Of a DNA stretch of 64,000 bases, positions 36,775 through 47,444 are shown one piece after another. The notes under the pieces are model-generated. The model ran no database searches. It saw nothing but the letters and a program-made list of their open reading frames with translations, and had not been told where the DNA came from. The DNA lies in NCBI GenBank assembly GCA_016706255.1, contig JADJJZ010000003.1, positions 654,501 through 718,500 on the forward strand. Direction: 5' to 3'. The position numbers were made by a program, and so were the translations under genes. The first letter of the stretch is position 1; each line of letters starts with the position of its first letter. This DNA comes from Bacteroidota bacterium (lineage in GTDB: Bacteria > Bacteroidota > Bacteroidia > Chitinophagales > BACL12).

Positions 36775-38325
36775 CAGTGTCGTAATTTTCGTTTTCACTG
36801 TTTGGACGAACCATTGATTCAATGAATAAAATCTCGTCTTTAGTTAGTTTGTATTTCTTGTAAAGTTTTTCGTCTGTCCAACATTGTTCAAAGTCTTGAA
36901 TTGGAACAAACGAATATACTTTTTTCATTGCGTTTTGGGTTATTTTAATCAATGAAACCAATAAATGAAAAAACCGTGTTTGAGTGTATCTTACTGCATT
37001 TTCTGCTGTGGATTTTTTAGCAAAAGGCCCCAAAATTAAATACGTTTCAGTACAACAAGAATTCGGCTCAACTATTAAAGGGTTCAACCAATCTTTTGCC
37101 ATATTTCCAACGCCCCAAGCCTTTGTGATAAGAACTTTATAGTCGTTAATTAAATCTACATTTTTTCTGATACTGTCTTTTTTGATATAGCCAATTCCTT
37201 CTCTTTGCCATCCGTTGTAGTAAAACATAACAGCATCCTTGAATGGTTCTTTTTTGAATTTTGGTTTTACCCTTTTATAACTGCCATCAACTCTTACATC
37301 AAATCCGAAAGGGTCATTAGCACTTATCATTTCTGCAAAACTTTTCTCTTTTAAAGCCTGAACTTTATGTAGAATAGAAATTGCTTCATTGTATCTTATG
37401 AATGTTTCGGCCCCTTTTCTAATAAGACTCTTTCAGACTCAGACTTTATTTCTCCGCCTTCGTGAGTAAATACTTTCGTTTTTCCATTAAATTCCTTTTC
37501 CCATAAAAAATAGCATACTCCACCTTTGATTTCAACCCCTGGGAAACAATCAGAAGCAGTTGGAAAGTCGTGTAATGTTTTAATTCTTTTGTCTTTCAAC
37601 ATTTCGTCTCTAAACTCATCAAGTCCACGACCGCCTGTAAACCAACGAGAAGGGATAATCATAGTTAAATAGGTCGGATTAAGTTTTTTAGCTTGTTGTA
37701 TAAACTTATGATAAATTGGAATTGCACTTGAACCTGTGCCACCACCATCATTTAATTGATAAGGTGGATTTCCAACGATAACGTCAAATTTCATATTGAA
37801 TATTTTTTCAGGTTTGTCTATGTGAATAAAATTATAGGCGTAGGTTTCAAAGGCATCTACCCTATCATATACATCTTGGCTCGCACCGCAATAGTTACAT
37901 TTACCACTTTGCCAGGTATGTTTCATTTGTTTGTAGCGAATGTTTCCTTGCTCGTCATCAAAGGTTTCGCAAATGGAGTATTTACCATTCGCTGTTTTGG
38001 AGCAATAAACACTCCTACGAGAAAGCAAAGCTGTTAAATCTGTAATAGCTATACCATATAATTGTTGGCTAAATATGTGGTTAATGCGTTCTTGGTTGTC
38101 GGGTATTTGGGTTGCCAAACCTTTCATCAATCGTTTTGCGATTTCACGCAGAAACACACCACTTTTAGAAACTGGGTCTAAAAACTTAGATTTGGGATTG
38201 CTCCACAATTTGGCTGGGAGTAGGTCTAAAATATCATTCACTAAACTGGGTGGTGTAAACACTTCGTCATTGCTCAAATTGGCAAGGCAGGACAGAACAT
38301 CAGGATTATAGTTTGTTTGCACCAT
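36767..38325 (-). CDS. Eco57I-type N6-adenine DNA methyltransferase (one frameshift)
   Basis: The corrected length is 519 residues. NDEVFTPPSLVNDILDLLP near residue 19 is the usual entry to the SAM fold. Motif I is KFLDPVSKSGVFL (residues 47-59), motif IV is the catalytic NPPY at 186-189, and a C-x2-C pair (KCNYCGA) lies near 143. The target-recognition half begins around WFTGGRGLDEF and includes FPTASDCFPGVEIKGGVCYF. A G lost from a G-run near 37403 splits the gene; adding it turns LLEKGPKHS-stop into LLEKGAETFIRYNEAISILH. It modifies the adenine of a target site to protect host DNA. It begins one base after the stop of the upstream methylase-like gene. Confidence 0.85.
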
Positions 38326-38326
38326 T

Positions 38327-38977
38327 TTATCCGATCTTTAGGTAATGTATTAATGGAAAGTCTTGAGTTGGTTCATCTATTGCTGCGGGATTATCTTCAT
38401 CATTGAACATTGAAGTTTGATGAGAATTTTCAACTAAAAACTTGAAAATAAAATCTCTTCTTTTTATCATATCACCTATTGAAAAACTCCATTCTGAAAA
38501 AACTATTGGTTTTTTAGTTACCGGATTTGTATAGTCTAAAGCGTCTCCCCACAATATATTTCTACTTATAATATATTTTATGCTTTTAAGAAACTCAATT
38601 TTAACATTTGTGCCGTAATTAGACAAGTATCGTCTTGAAAAATTTGTATACAAACGGTCGCGACATTCTGCAGCGTTATCTTCCAAAATGTCTACACCAT
38701 AAATAGATGATATTGCAAGTAAGGCATAACGTTCCCATTCATATTGACTTTTTTTATATCGGGTGTCAATTATGTCTAATTTACGTTTTAAAATTTCAGA
38801 TAGAAAATTACCATTTCCGCATGCAGGTTCAAGGAAGCGTGACTCTATTCGTTCTGTTTCATGTTTTACTAAATCAAGCATAGCATTTACTTCACGCTGG
38901 TTAGTAAATACTTCACCGTGTTCTGTAACCCGCTTTTTGGATTTTACTTGATTATCTGTCTTTAGTTCTTCGTTCAA
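38327..38977 (-). CDS. Short N6-methyltransferase-like protein, no visible NPPY motif
   Basis: This intact 216-residue protein has HGEVFTNQREVNAMLDLV (residues 20-37) and SAM motif I RFLEPACGNGNFLSEIL (47-63). GVDILEDNAAECRDRLYT follows, and ILWGDALDYTNP near residue 145. That is the N-terminal half of an N6-adenine methylase fold. I see no (D/N)PP(Y/F) catalytic motif, so it may be inactive by itself or act with the adjacent Eco57I-type methylase. It is the first gene of the operon that continues into the methylase, helicase and DUF6883 genes. Confidence 0.8.
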   Translation of the reverse strand: MNEELKTDNQVKSKKRVTEHGEVFTNQREVNAMLDLVKHETERIESRFLEPACGNGNFLSEILKRKLDIIDTRYKKSQYEWERYALLAISSIYGVDILEDNAAECRDRLYTNFSRRYLSNYGTNVKIEFLKSIKYIISRNILWGDALDYTNPVTKKPIVFSEWSFSIGDMIKRRDFIFKFLVENSHQTSMFNDEDNPAAIDEPTQDFPLIHYLKIG

Positions 38978-39426
38978 CTAAGTTACTTTTTTTGGTTCAT
39001 TAGTTTCAGGGTGCTTTAGCAAAAAATGTCGATTTTTGGTTATTAACCGTTGGGCATTTGGTCGGAATTAACCAATTGTGATAAGTGTATTTGGCTTTTT
39101 ACTCATAATCATAAAGGAAAAATACCGTTTCATTTAACCAGTCCAAAAATACCAAAAAATCCGAAAAAGAAGTATTTCCTTTGTAAAATTATGCGACATA
39201 TATTGCTGGATTACGCAATATCAATTTTGGGGTAGATTTAGTATTGCGCTTGTTTAGACCGTAATAAGTTCAATAAAAATTTAGGTCTAATTAATTTAAC
39301 AACAAAATTTTACCAATGTCACCAAGGCATAAATGGTTACCTTTTTTTTATAAAAAAGCAATCATAATAGGCCATTTTCTAACAATATCTTTATGGGAAA
39401 AGGAATTGGATTTTTGTAACTGGAGC
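38978..39426. other. Intergenic region before the restriction operon
   Basis: No gene is supported in these 449 bases. The DNA is A/T-rich and presumably holds the promoter of the methylase operon on the minus strand. A 61-codon frame with a TTG start (39050-39235) shows CDKC but no recognisable protein character. Confidence 0.5.
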
Positions 39427-42400
39427 CTAAATATGGAAATCATAATTCATTAATGGGGTATCATTTATTTCATCTTTTTTTAATTTGTCAATTTGATGTC
39501 TTAAATAACCAGAATTAATTTTTTGCCGCTCCAAAGCTATGCCAAAATGATATAAGTTATCACTAAAATCATCCTCTAAGCAATACATATTGCTTAGTTT
39601 TATTTTGTAGGGATATCGTTCTTGGTGCAAATGGAGCGCTTCGTAATAATTTTTTATTGCTAAATGGAATTGTGAAATGGGTTTTAATGTAATCACAAAG
39701 TCTTTGTTTATTACTTTAATAAGCTTTAAAAAGGGGTCGTGTGTTTTACATTTACTTAATTTTAAATCCTTTGTATTGTGTATTGAATTTCTTAGCATAT
39801 TTTTGATTCCTTTTTCATTTTCAACCATAAAATACCTAGATTTGTATACCAATTTGAAATATTCAAATTGCTTTAATATTTCTCCTAGTCGTCTATGATA
39901 ATCGCCTAACGAACTATAATTGATTAGATAATTTATTCCACTGCTGTTGTAAATCTTAATTATTTCTGTAAGGCAGTAAATTGAATTGTTCACAATGTTC
40001 ATCGCTTCTTCAAACTCCTCTTTTTTATAACCAAATATTTTGCTCATTTTGATTATATAATTGAATATTGATTTGTTCTCTGTTAAAAATTTGCTATTCT
40101 TTAACATGTATTTTAATATTTTTTCATCAATTTTCCATAAATTATTACTTTTAAATTCCATAATTAATGATTCTATATCTTTTATTTCATAATTTTGTTT
40201 TTTAATTTGTATTTTAATTAATTCCAATACTCGAATTAAATTAGAATTGATATTATCAATTGGAAATGGGATATTTGCATCATTTATTTTGTAGGAGTCG
40301 AAATATCCATTTTTAGGATTCCATTTTTCAGAAATAAAGCTCAATATTTTATTATTACTGTTGTTAATAAGTGTGAAATTTATTGCATACTGAAGGTGTA
40401 GTTCATGAATTCTGATATACTGAGAACTTACTAAATTATATTGCGATAATAAGGTATGATAATTCATTCTGTTGTAAAGGTCATCTTGTTTAAATTTTTG
40501 GTTGGCAAGTTTTAATTCGGATACTTTTAATTTGTGATTAATAAACGTGTAAAAAAGTACAACTTCTCTTATTTCTGGGTTTGCAGAAGTTGCTGAGAAT
40601 AGATATCTTGATGTTAAATGAGGTTGATAATATTGATCCAAAAGATTAAAATGATGTTTATATTTTTCAAGTTGTTGCCTATCCGTACTTGAACTGTTCC
40701 AACTTACCACATTTATGCATTCTGGAAATATGCAGTTGCGAATTATTTTTTCATAATAAATTAAGAACTTGACTTCTGCAATTCTTCTAAAGATATTTAG
40801 TATTTTTTTAAGTTGAAATCCATAACTAACGCTTCTTCCTGCCCATAGAAATGTTTTACCAGAAGTGTAAAGAAGTGAAATTATAATCTGAAACACTTCG
40901 CCACTACTTACTGTAATTTTTTGGTGTATCAGTTTGTTTACCTCTGCAATATGCCATTGATCTAGATATTCAGTATTTAAATAGTACTGGCTACAACTAA
41001 TTTCTATTGAATCAAGGCATTCTGCATTATAATCATTGTATAAATTTGTAAGCAAAGTATCTGCTATATTGGAGCATAGTTGAGCAAAATTAACTAAAAG
41101 TGATTTTGATTGGTTTGCGCTATTAGCCCTAATAATAGAATAAATGTGAGATAAAATAGTGAGAGATTCAACAGTTTTATTGTCTTTAATAATACTTGTC
41201 TTTTGATACAAAATACATGCAGCTGTTAGGTAGCATTTTAAAGACTCCAGACATTGTCTTTGATCAAGAATATCTGGTCTAGAATTCCTTTTGAACCAAC
41301 AAAATAGTTTGTCCGACTCAAAGTCGAAACTTAAATTGTTTCCACTGATTTTAAAATTGTCGAAGCGAGCATTTTTATAAAAAAGTAAATGGCCAATAGA
41401 ATTATAAAATAGAAAATGTATTTCAATTTTATGTAGATAATCACTAAATTTTAACGAGTCTAAAGCGCTTTGGAGTTCTTCTAGGTCATACGCTGAAACT
41501 CCTTCTGGATTTTTTTTCTCTACTAAATATAAAGAAGCTATACATGACTGTGTGAATATTGTACTTATAGCTTTTCGTGATAAAGAATTCGATTCGTTTT
41601 CAATATTTATTACAGATAAATATTTTCTACTATAATTTAATACGTCATAATAGTGGCTTAAAGCAAGCTCATATGATTTCATTTTTTCATACGTTAATCC
41701 TAGTTTTAACTTCAATTTACAATAGTTATAAATTTTACCATAATCATCATTTGCTGTGGGTTTTTCGCCTAATGTTAAAATAGCATCCGAATATGATATA
41801 ATTGCTTCGTCATATTCTTGGTCGAAAAAAGATATGTCGGCCAGCAATGCGTTCAGAAAAACAATTGAATTAAATTGAATAGAGTCTGTGCTTGATACCG
41901 AATTATAATTTTTAAAAATGGAACGTAGTTCCTTTATGCGCATCTTAATAAATAATTTTATATCATAGGACTCATCTAACGAAAAATTAAAAGCAGCTGA
42001 CTCATCTTCAAAAATTTTACTAATATAAGTAAGTTCAATTGATGTTTTATTATAATATTTGTAATCAAATAACCCAATTTCAGTTTCTCTGATGTGATTT
42101 ATGCTTAAATAATTTATTAAATTTTCTATAAATTCTCTTAATTCTGGATTTTTCGTTTCAGAAATTAACTCAGGGACGGTTTCAAGATTATTTAAACTAA
42201 ACGCAAAAGGGTGAAATTTAATTATATGATCCATTAAATAGGTAATTGAAACTAACATTTTATCACTATATCGTTTTATGTACCTGCTATTTGAAATTAT
42301 AAAGGGGCGGTATAGGTATGAAGTGAAGTTATACTTATACTGATTATAGTAGTTAATATTTAAAAAATACTTGCTAGAGCCAAGTGAATTATTTTTTTTG

Positions 42401-43849
42401 GCATAAATAAATATGTTTTTGTGGTCTTTTTGAGAATAATTTTCAAATGGAATCAAAATTACGTTTTCATCTATTAGTTTTTTTAATTTTTTGGGCGAAC
42501 CATTACTTCTGTACGTTAAATAAATTATCAAATTTTGCAAACACGTAACAACTTTAAAAATTGCAATGGAAGTAGCACCACCATTATTATGAACCAATTG
42601 CTTATAGTATTTACTCAAAAATGTATCATTTAGGGTATAAACATGTTCGGATAATAATAAATTGCTCAAATACACTTCTATAAGCTCTGTAAAAACCTTT
42701 GATTTGCTATTTTCAGATGAATATGTATTGTCTTTTATGAAACTATCAATATAAATTACATGTTGGAATATACTGCTTAAAGAACTTTGTCTATCGGAAA
42801 CGTCAGCAAGCGAAGCATCAAACATTTGCGCCCAGCAACAAAAATAAATTTCGCTTTTGCTGTTGTTGCAAGATACTTTAAACTACCAAGAAATTCTAAA
42901 ACCCTCGCTCTTTGTTGGCGGAAGTTATTATTTAGTGTAGTATTAATTGCAAGTTTTACATCTGTCATCTCCTCATGATAGGAAGTTGGGGATTGCTTAT
43001 TATTTAATTTGTCAATTTCATCAAAAACAAAAATGAATTCAAATTTCTTGTCTTGAAGTTTGGATATTTTATCAAGATAATTTATAATTTCATTTTCTAT
43101 TTCTTTAGGTGTTGCAATGACATAATTAATTTTTTTTGAACTGTTTAAATTAATTTTAAATTTATCCATGAATAAACCTTCATCATGATTTTCTTCAATT
43201 TGACTAATGCACCTATTATATAAACGGTTTATACCTTTTTGTAAAATAAAATGACGGTATTTCGGATGAATTGCCCTTACCATAAGTAGAGCTGAAATAA
43301 AAAGAATTGAAATTGCGATGGATAATAGTCCAGCAAGAATAATTGAATTTATTGGGGTAGCAAAATAATCCTTAAGATTTAAATCAGAAAATTTAGCAGA
43401 AAAGAAAAGTATTAATGACCAGGCAGCAATTGTAAATATAGGCAATAGTTTAAAGCTAAAAATGTTTTTATTCAGTATATCCTCACATCGGTTTAACAAA
43501 TTAGCCTGTAAATAAAAAAGAATTTGACGATAAATATCAAATTCTTTAATGTTTGATTGCCCTAAATTTATTTTTGCAACAATAATGTTTTGATTATTTT
43601 TATTTTTTTGTTTATGATTTTCAAGGCATTTATTGACATACGTAGTCTTACCCATCCCTCTGTAACCGGTAATAAGGAAAGAGCCCGAATTTTATTATTG
43701 TTGAGTAAAAGTTCGAGTGTTTCGATTTGTTTTTGTCGCCCAATAAAATATTTGTTGGAAGACAATTCTTCAATATTTGCATAATCAGGATATGATTGTA
43801 ATTCGAGATTTATGCTTTTTATATAGCTGCTATAAAGTGTGGTTTTCAT
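39427..43849 (-). CDS. Giant KAP-like membrane P-loop NTPase with helical C-terminus (two frameshifts)
   Basis: The corrected protein has about 1474 residues. YFIGRQKQIETLELLL leads to Walker A TGYRGMGKTTYVN (about 62-74). Two transmembrane helices (about 133-152 and 169-192) are inserted before Walker B FIFVFDEID (about 272-280), the arrangement that defines KAP-type NTPases. FIFVAGREMFDASLADVSDR follows as the sensor region. The remaining 1130 residues are helical, TPR-like (YDEAIISYSDAILTLGEKPT, KSYELALSHYYDVLNYSRKY), with no known domain. One base is missing near 43678 and one near 42828; both restore conserved motifs. The gene is visibly richer in A/T than its neighbours. Its position beside restriction genes suggests a phage-defence role, which is inference. 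Confidence 0.75.
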
Positions 43850-43916
43850 GTAATAAATATATTTATTTATAAAATGTAATAAATTTAATTTATGATTAAG
43901 ATTTTGGGTTTTACTT

Positions 43917-44009
43917 TTATTTATATTTCATATGTTGCTTGGTTAAAATTAATATGAGAGTTAGAATGATTATATATAAAATATTTGAGATTAATTTTAA
44001 TTGTTTCAT
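43917..44009 (-). CDS. Possible 30-residue membrane peptide
   Basis: MKQLKLISNILYIIILTLIL continues to KQHMKYK, a single hydrophobic helix with basic ends, as in type I toxin peptides or small membrane proteins. The frame stays open upstream to 44126. Base composition here is so A/T-rich that chance is a real alternative. It lies 68 bases upstream of the KAP-like gene on the same strand. Confidence 0.25.
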   Translation of the reverse strand: MKQLKLISNILYIIILTLILILTKQHMKYK

Positions 44010-44126
44010 TAGTTTAAAAATGTATTTAGAATTATGCGGTTTATTGATGTCAAAATAAAGCATAATCTTTTGTGTAGTTTTTTCATATTTAATTCTAGAT
44101 TTTTTTTTGAAGTAAGTATTGATCAT

Positions 44127-44544
44127 ATTAACTACAGGATTTTACTTTTGCAAATTTTTAACTTTAATAAAGTTATAATTATTTTATTTAGAGAAATAGT
44201 GTATACCCATCAAATTCACGGAAAAACCCCTCCCCCCCTCCATGTCACATTACAAAAACAAACCTCCAATAATACCAACGCTCCCAAGCAAAAACTCCTT
44301 GTTATCTGCCTACCAACCATGTCACAAATCACAAAAAATTATCTAATAAACCTTGCCATTAATACCTCCAAAACTCCCCTAGCCCGGGGCGCAGCGTAAA
44401 GCCCGCATCCCGCCTTAAGCGGGAGAGGACTTGCAGCGTAGCACCGGAACAAAACCCCCTCACGAAGCCCCCAAGCCCCTGCTCCAACCTCAAAAAATCT
44501 CAATTTGTGACAACATCTGCTTCAACCAATCCAATTAAGCTCCC
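44127..44544. other. Boundary intergenic region with GC-rich repeat
   Basis: The first 90 bases are A/T-rich like the island. From about 44385 composition changes: GCCCGGGGCGCAGCGTAAAG and the hairpin CCCGCCTTAAGCGGG (44412-44426) form a dispersed-type repeat. This marks the right edge of the defence-like island and the return to core genes. Confidence 0.5.
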
Positions 44545-44552
44545 TATCTTTG
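44545..44552 (+). promoter_or_regulatory. -7 element for pruA
   Basis: TATCTTTG matches TAnnTTTG and ends 18 bases before the ATG at 44571. Confidence 0.5.
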
Positions 44553-44570
44553 CAAAAAATTTCCTTTTAT

Positions 44571-46198
44571 ATGTCTAATGCTATTTTTCGTGTGCCTAAG
44601 GCGGTGAATGAGCCGGTGAAGGGTTATGCTCCCGGGAGTGAGGAACGCCGGTTGTTGAAGGCGGCTATTGCTGAACTGAAAGCAATGCAGGTGGATATTC
44701 CGATGTTTATTGATGGTAAAGAGGTGCGGACGGGTAAAACTGTGGCAATTCATCCTCCGCATGAGCTGAGTCATACCCTTGGGCACTATCATCAGGGTGA
44801 TGCAGGTCATGTGAAAATGGCGATTGATGCGGCTTTGAAGGCGAAGGCGCAATGGGAAAATACTTCGTGGGAGGAGCGCGCTGCCGTGTTTTTAAAGGCT
44901 GCAGACTTGCTTACCGGCCCTTACCGATATAAAATGAATGCAGCCACCATGTTGGGCCAAAGCAAAAATGCGTTTCAGGCGGAAATCGACTCGGCTTGCG
45001 AACTGATTGACTTCTGGCGTTTTAACGTGGAATTTATGACGCAGGTGTACACCGACCAGCCGGAAAGTTTGCCGGGCATGTGGAACCGCATGGAACATCG
45101 CGCACTGGAAGGATTTGTGTTTGCTTTGTCGCCGTTCAATTTCACTTCAATTGGCGGAAACCTGCCTACAGCGCCGGCTATGATGGGGAATACTGTGGTT
45201 TGGAAGACTTCAAATACGCAAATTTATTCTGCCTGGGTAATTATGGAAATTTTACGCGAAGCGGGTTTGCCTGATGGCGTGATTAACCTGGTGCATGTAA
45301 GCGGTAGTGAAGCGGGTAAAGTGATATTTAGTCACCCCGATTTTGCCGGTATCCATTTTACGGGTTCTACTGAGGTGTTCCGCACCATTTGGAAAACCAT
45401 TGGCGATAATATTGCTACCTACCGCTCATACCCGCGCATTGTGGGTGAAACGGGTGGTAAGGATTTTGTAATTGCGCACAAAAGTTCAAATGCGAAGGCG
45501 GTGGCGACGGCGCTGAGCCGCGGTGCGTTTGAGTTTCAGGGACAAAAATGTTCGGCTGCCTCTCGTGCCTATGTGCCGAGCAATTTGTGGCCGGATGTGA
45601 AAAAATATATGCAGGATGACCTCGGCAGCATGAAAATGGGAACGGTTGAGGATTTCGGCAATTTTATAAACGCAGTAATCGATGAAAAAGCATTTGATTC
45701 GATTTCAGGATATATCGCCAAAGCAAAAGCGGATGGTCAGGAAATTGTTGCGGGTGGCAATTTCGATAAATCGAAGGGCTATTTTATTGAACCTACGGTA
45801 ATTGTTGCCAAAGACCCGAAATACCGCACGATGTGTGAGGAATTTTTGGTCCGGTGCTCACCATTCACGTGTATGATGCCGAAAAATGGGATGAAACACT
45901 GGAAATTGTAAATACTACCTCACCTTACGCGCTTACGGGAGCTATTTTTTCGCAGGACAGATATGAAATTGCCAAAGCAACACGCGTTTTGCGCCATGCT
46001 GCGGGTAATTTTTACATCAACGATAAGCCAACAGGAGCAGTTGTAGGACAGCAGCCGTTTGGCGGCGCCAGAGCTTCGGGAACCAATGATAAAGCGGGTA
46101 GTATCCTGAATTTATTGCGTTGGGTTTCAGCGAGAACGATTAAGGAAACGTTTAATCCACCAACCGATTATCGTTATCCATTTTTAAATGCAGAATAA
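44571..46198 (+). CDS. pruA: L-glutamate gamma-semialdehyde (1-pyrroline-5-carboxylate) dehydrogenase (one frameshift)
   Basis: The corrected product is 542 residues, the standard length of the Bacteroidota and mitochondrial form. It oxidises glutamate semialdehyde to glutamate with NAD+ in proline and arginine breakdown. Seen in sequence: FVFALSPFNFTSIGGNLPTA and MMGNTVVWKTS (cofactor site), FTGSTEVFRTI, the general-base Glu in GETGGKDF, and the nucleophile Cys327 in FQGQKCSAASR. One T is missing from a T-run near 45850. Restoring it gives EEFFGPVLTIHVYD and the end with PFGGARASGTNDKAGS. The start at 44571 (MSNAIFRVPKAVNEP) is preferred over an upstream in-frame codon because of the -7 element. 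Confidence 0.93.
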
Positions 46199-46214
46199 AT
46201 TTCTATTTTTGAAG

Positions 46215-47444
46215 ATGATTAAATCTATTCAGTTGAGATATGTGATCATAGCGTTTTTAGCCACTTTTGTGACAAGGTATGCAAGCGCTCAAAGCTACGA
46301 TGCTGCGCCTGATGTGTACTCGGTTAACGAGGATTTTGAAGATGCTATTTTCGATGTAATGAGCAACGACTTAAACACCACCGGTGAAACGAATGTTTAT
46401 CTCACCATTCTTACCCCTCCGGCAAATGGAACTGTTATAGTTGATGAAGTGAATGATGTTTTAATCTATACGCCGAATCCTGATTTTGCAGGCACTGATA
46501 ATTTTACCTACAACGGATGTGCTGATACCGACCCGGATATTTGTGGTTCAGCAACGGTTATTGTGACCGTAAATCCGGTTCCCGATAAACCGATTGCCAA
46601 CGATGATGTGGTAAATACTTATGTAAATGCACCCATTAATATTGAACCTGTTTTAAATGATATTGATATTGATGATGAGGGTTTGGAATTTGAAATTTTA
46701 GATGATGCTAATAGTGGTGCAACAACAGTAATTGGTGGCGAAATTGTTTATTACGAACCATTTGATTGTTTCCTCGGCACCGATGAAGTAATTTATTCTG
46801 TTTGTAAAATTGGTAGCAGTATTTATTGTGATACGGCTACAATTACCATTAATGTTTTATCTGCCAATTTTAATGCACCAAATTTAGGTGATGATGTTGC
46901 AGAAGTTTATATCGATAATATTGTAAGCATTCCTGCTTTAGCAAACGATTTTGATGGCGATGGTGATGCAATTGCAATAACCGAATTATTATTGGATGGT
47001 GCAACCGGCCTTGTAGAATTTGTTGGCGATACCATTTTTTATACCGGTGTTGAAATTGGTATTGATGAATTTCAATATGTAGTGTGTGATGATAATTGTC
47101 CGTTCCGTTGCGATACGGCTTTGGTTTCTGTAACAGTTACTACACCACCTCCGGGCGAAATTATTGTGCATGTGCCGAATTCATTTTCACCAAATGGTGA
47201 TGGTATAAACGACTTACTCGAAATTGAAGGTTTATTTCCGAACAGTCGCTTCGATTTAAAAATTTACGATCGCTGGAGCAGTCTGGTTTACGAAAATGTT
47301 GACCAAAGCAAAACCTGGGATGGTAAGAGTAATGTTGAATTTATTTCCAGCTCGGGTGATGTGCCTGAAGGAACATATTATTACGTTTTAAGAATTAATG
47401 GTTTCACCGATCCGATAGCAGGGTTTATAGTTGTAAAACGATGA
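46215..47444 (+). CDS. T9SS type B (gliding-motility C-terminal domain) surface protein
   Basis: The product is 409 residues from the ATG at 46215, which gives the signal peptide MIKSIQLRYVIIAFLATFVT. Three Ig/cadherin-like units follow, with SVNEDFEDAIFDVMSNDLNT, ANGTVIVDEVNDVLIYTPNP and DFAGTDNFTYNGCAD, similar to Big_9/VCBS-type repeats. The C-terminal 90 residues (NSFSPNGDGINDLLEIEGLF, LKIYDRWSSLVYE, GTYYYVLRING) are the CHU_C / type B sorting domain. The stop overlaps the next start (ATGA), so it is coupled to the PorP/SprF gene. That pairing is typical: type B cargo is held at the surface by a dedicated PorP/SprF-like barrel. Confidence 0.9.
   Translation: MIKSIQLRYVIIAFLATFVTRYASAQSYDAAPDVYSVNEDFEDAIFDVMSNDLNTTGETNVYLTILTPPANGTVIVDEVNDVLIYTPNPDFAGTDNFTYNGCADTDPDICGSATVIVTVNPVPDKPIANDDVVNTYVNAPINIEPVLNDIDIDDEGLEFEILDDANSGATTVIGGEIVYYEPFDCFLGTDEVIYSVCKIGSSIYCDTATITINVLSANFNAPNLGDDVAEVYIDNIVSIPALANDFDGDGDAIAITELLLDGATGLVEFVGDTIFYTGVEIGIDEFQYVVCDDNCPFRCDTALVSVTVTTPPPGEIIVHVPNSFSPNGDGINDLLEIEGLFPNSRFDLKIYDRWSSLVYENVDQSKTWDGKSNVEFISSSGDVPEGTYYYVLRINGFTDPIAGFIVVKR

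Noticed and set aside
39050..39235. 61-codon frame with CDKC motif before the restriction operon
   Set aside because: TTG start, no ribosome-binding signal, no domain, and composition like the surrounding non-coding DNA.
44550..44570. Longer start for pruA (MQKISFY- extension)
   Set aside because: The -7 element TATCTTTG overlaps it, and the 542-residue form from 44571 has the standard family length.
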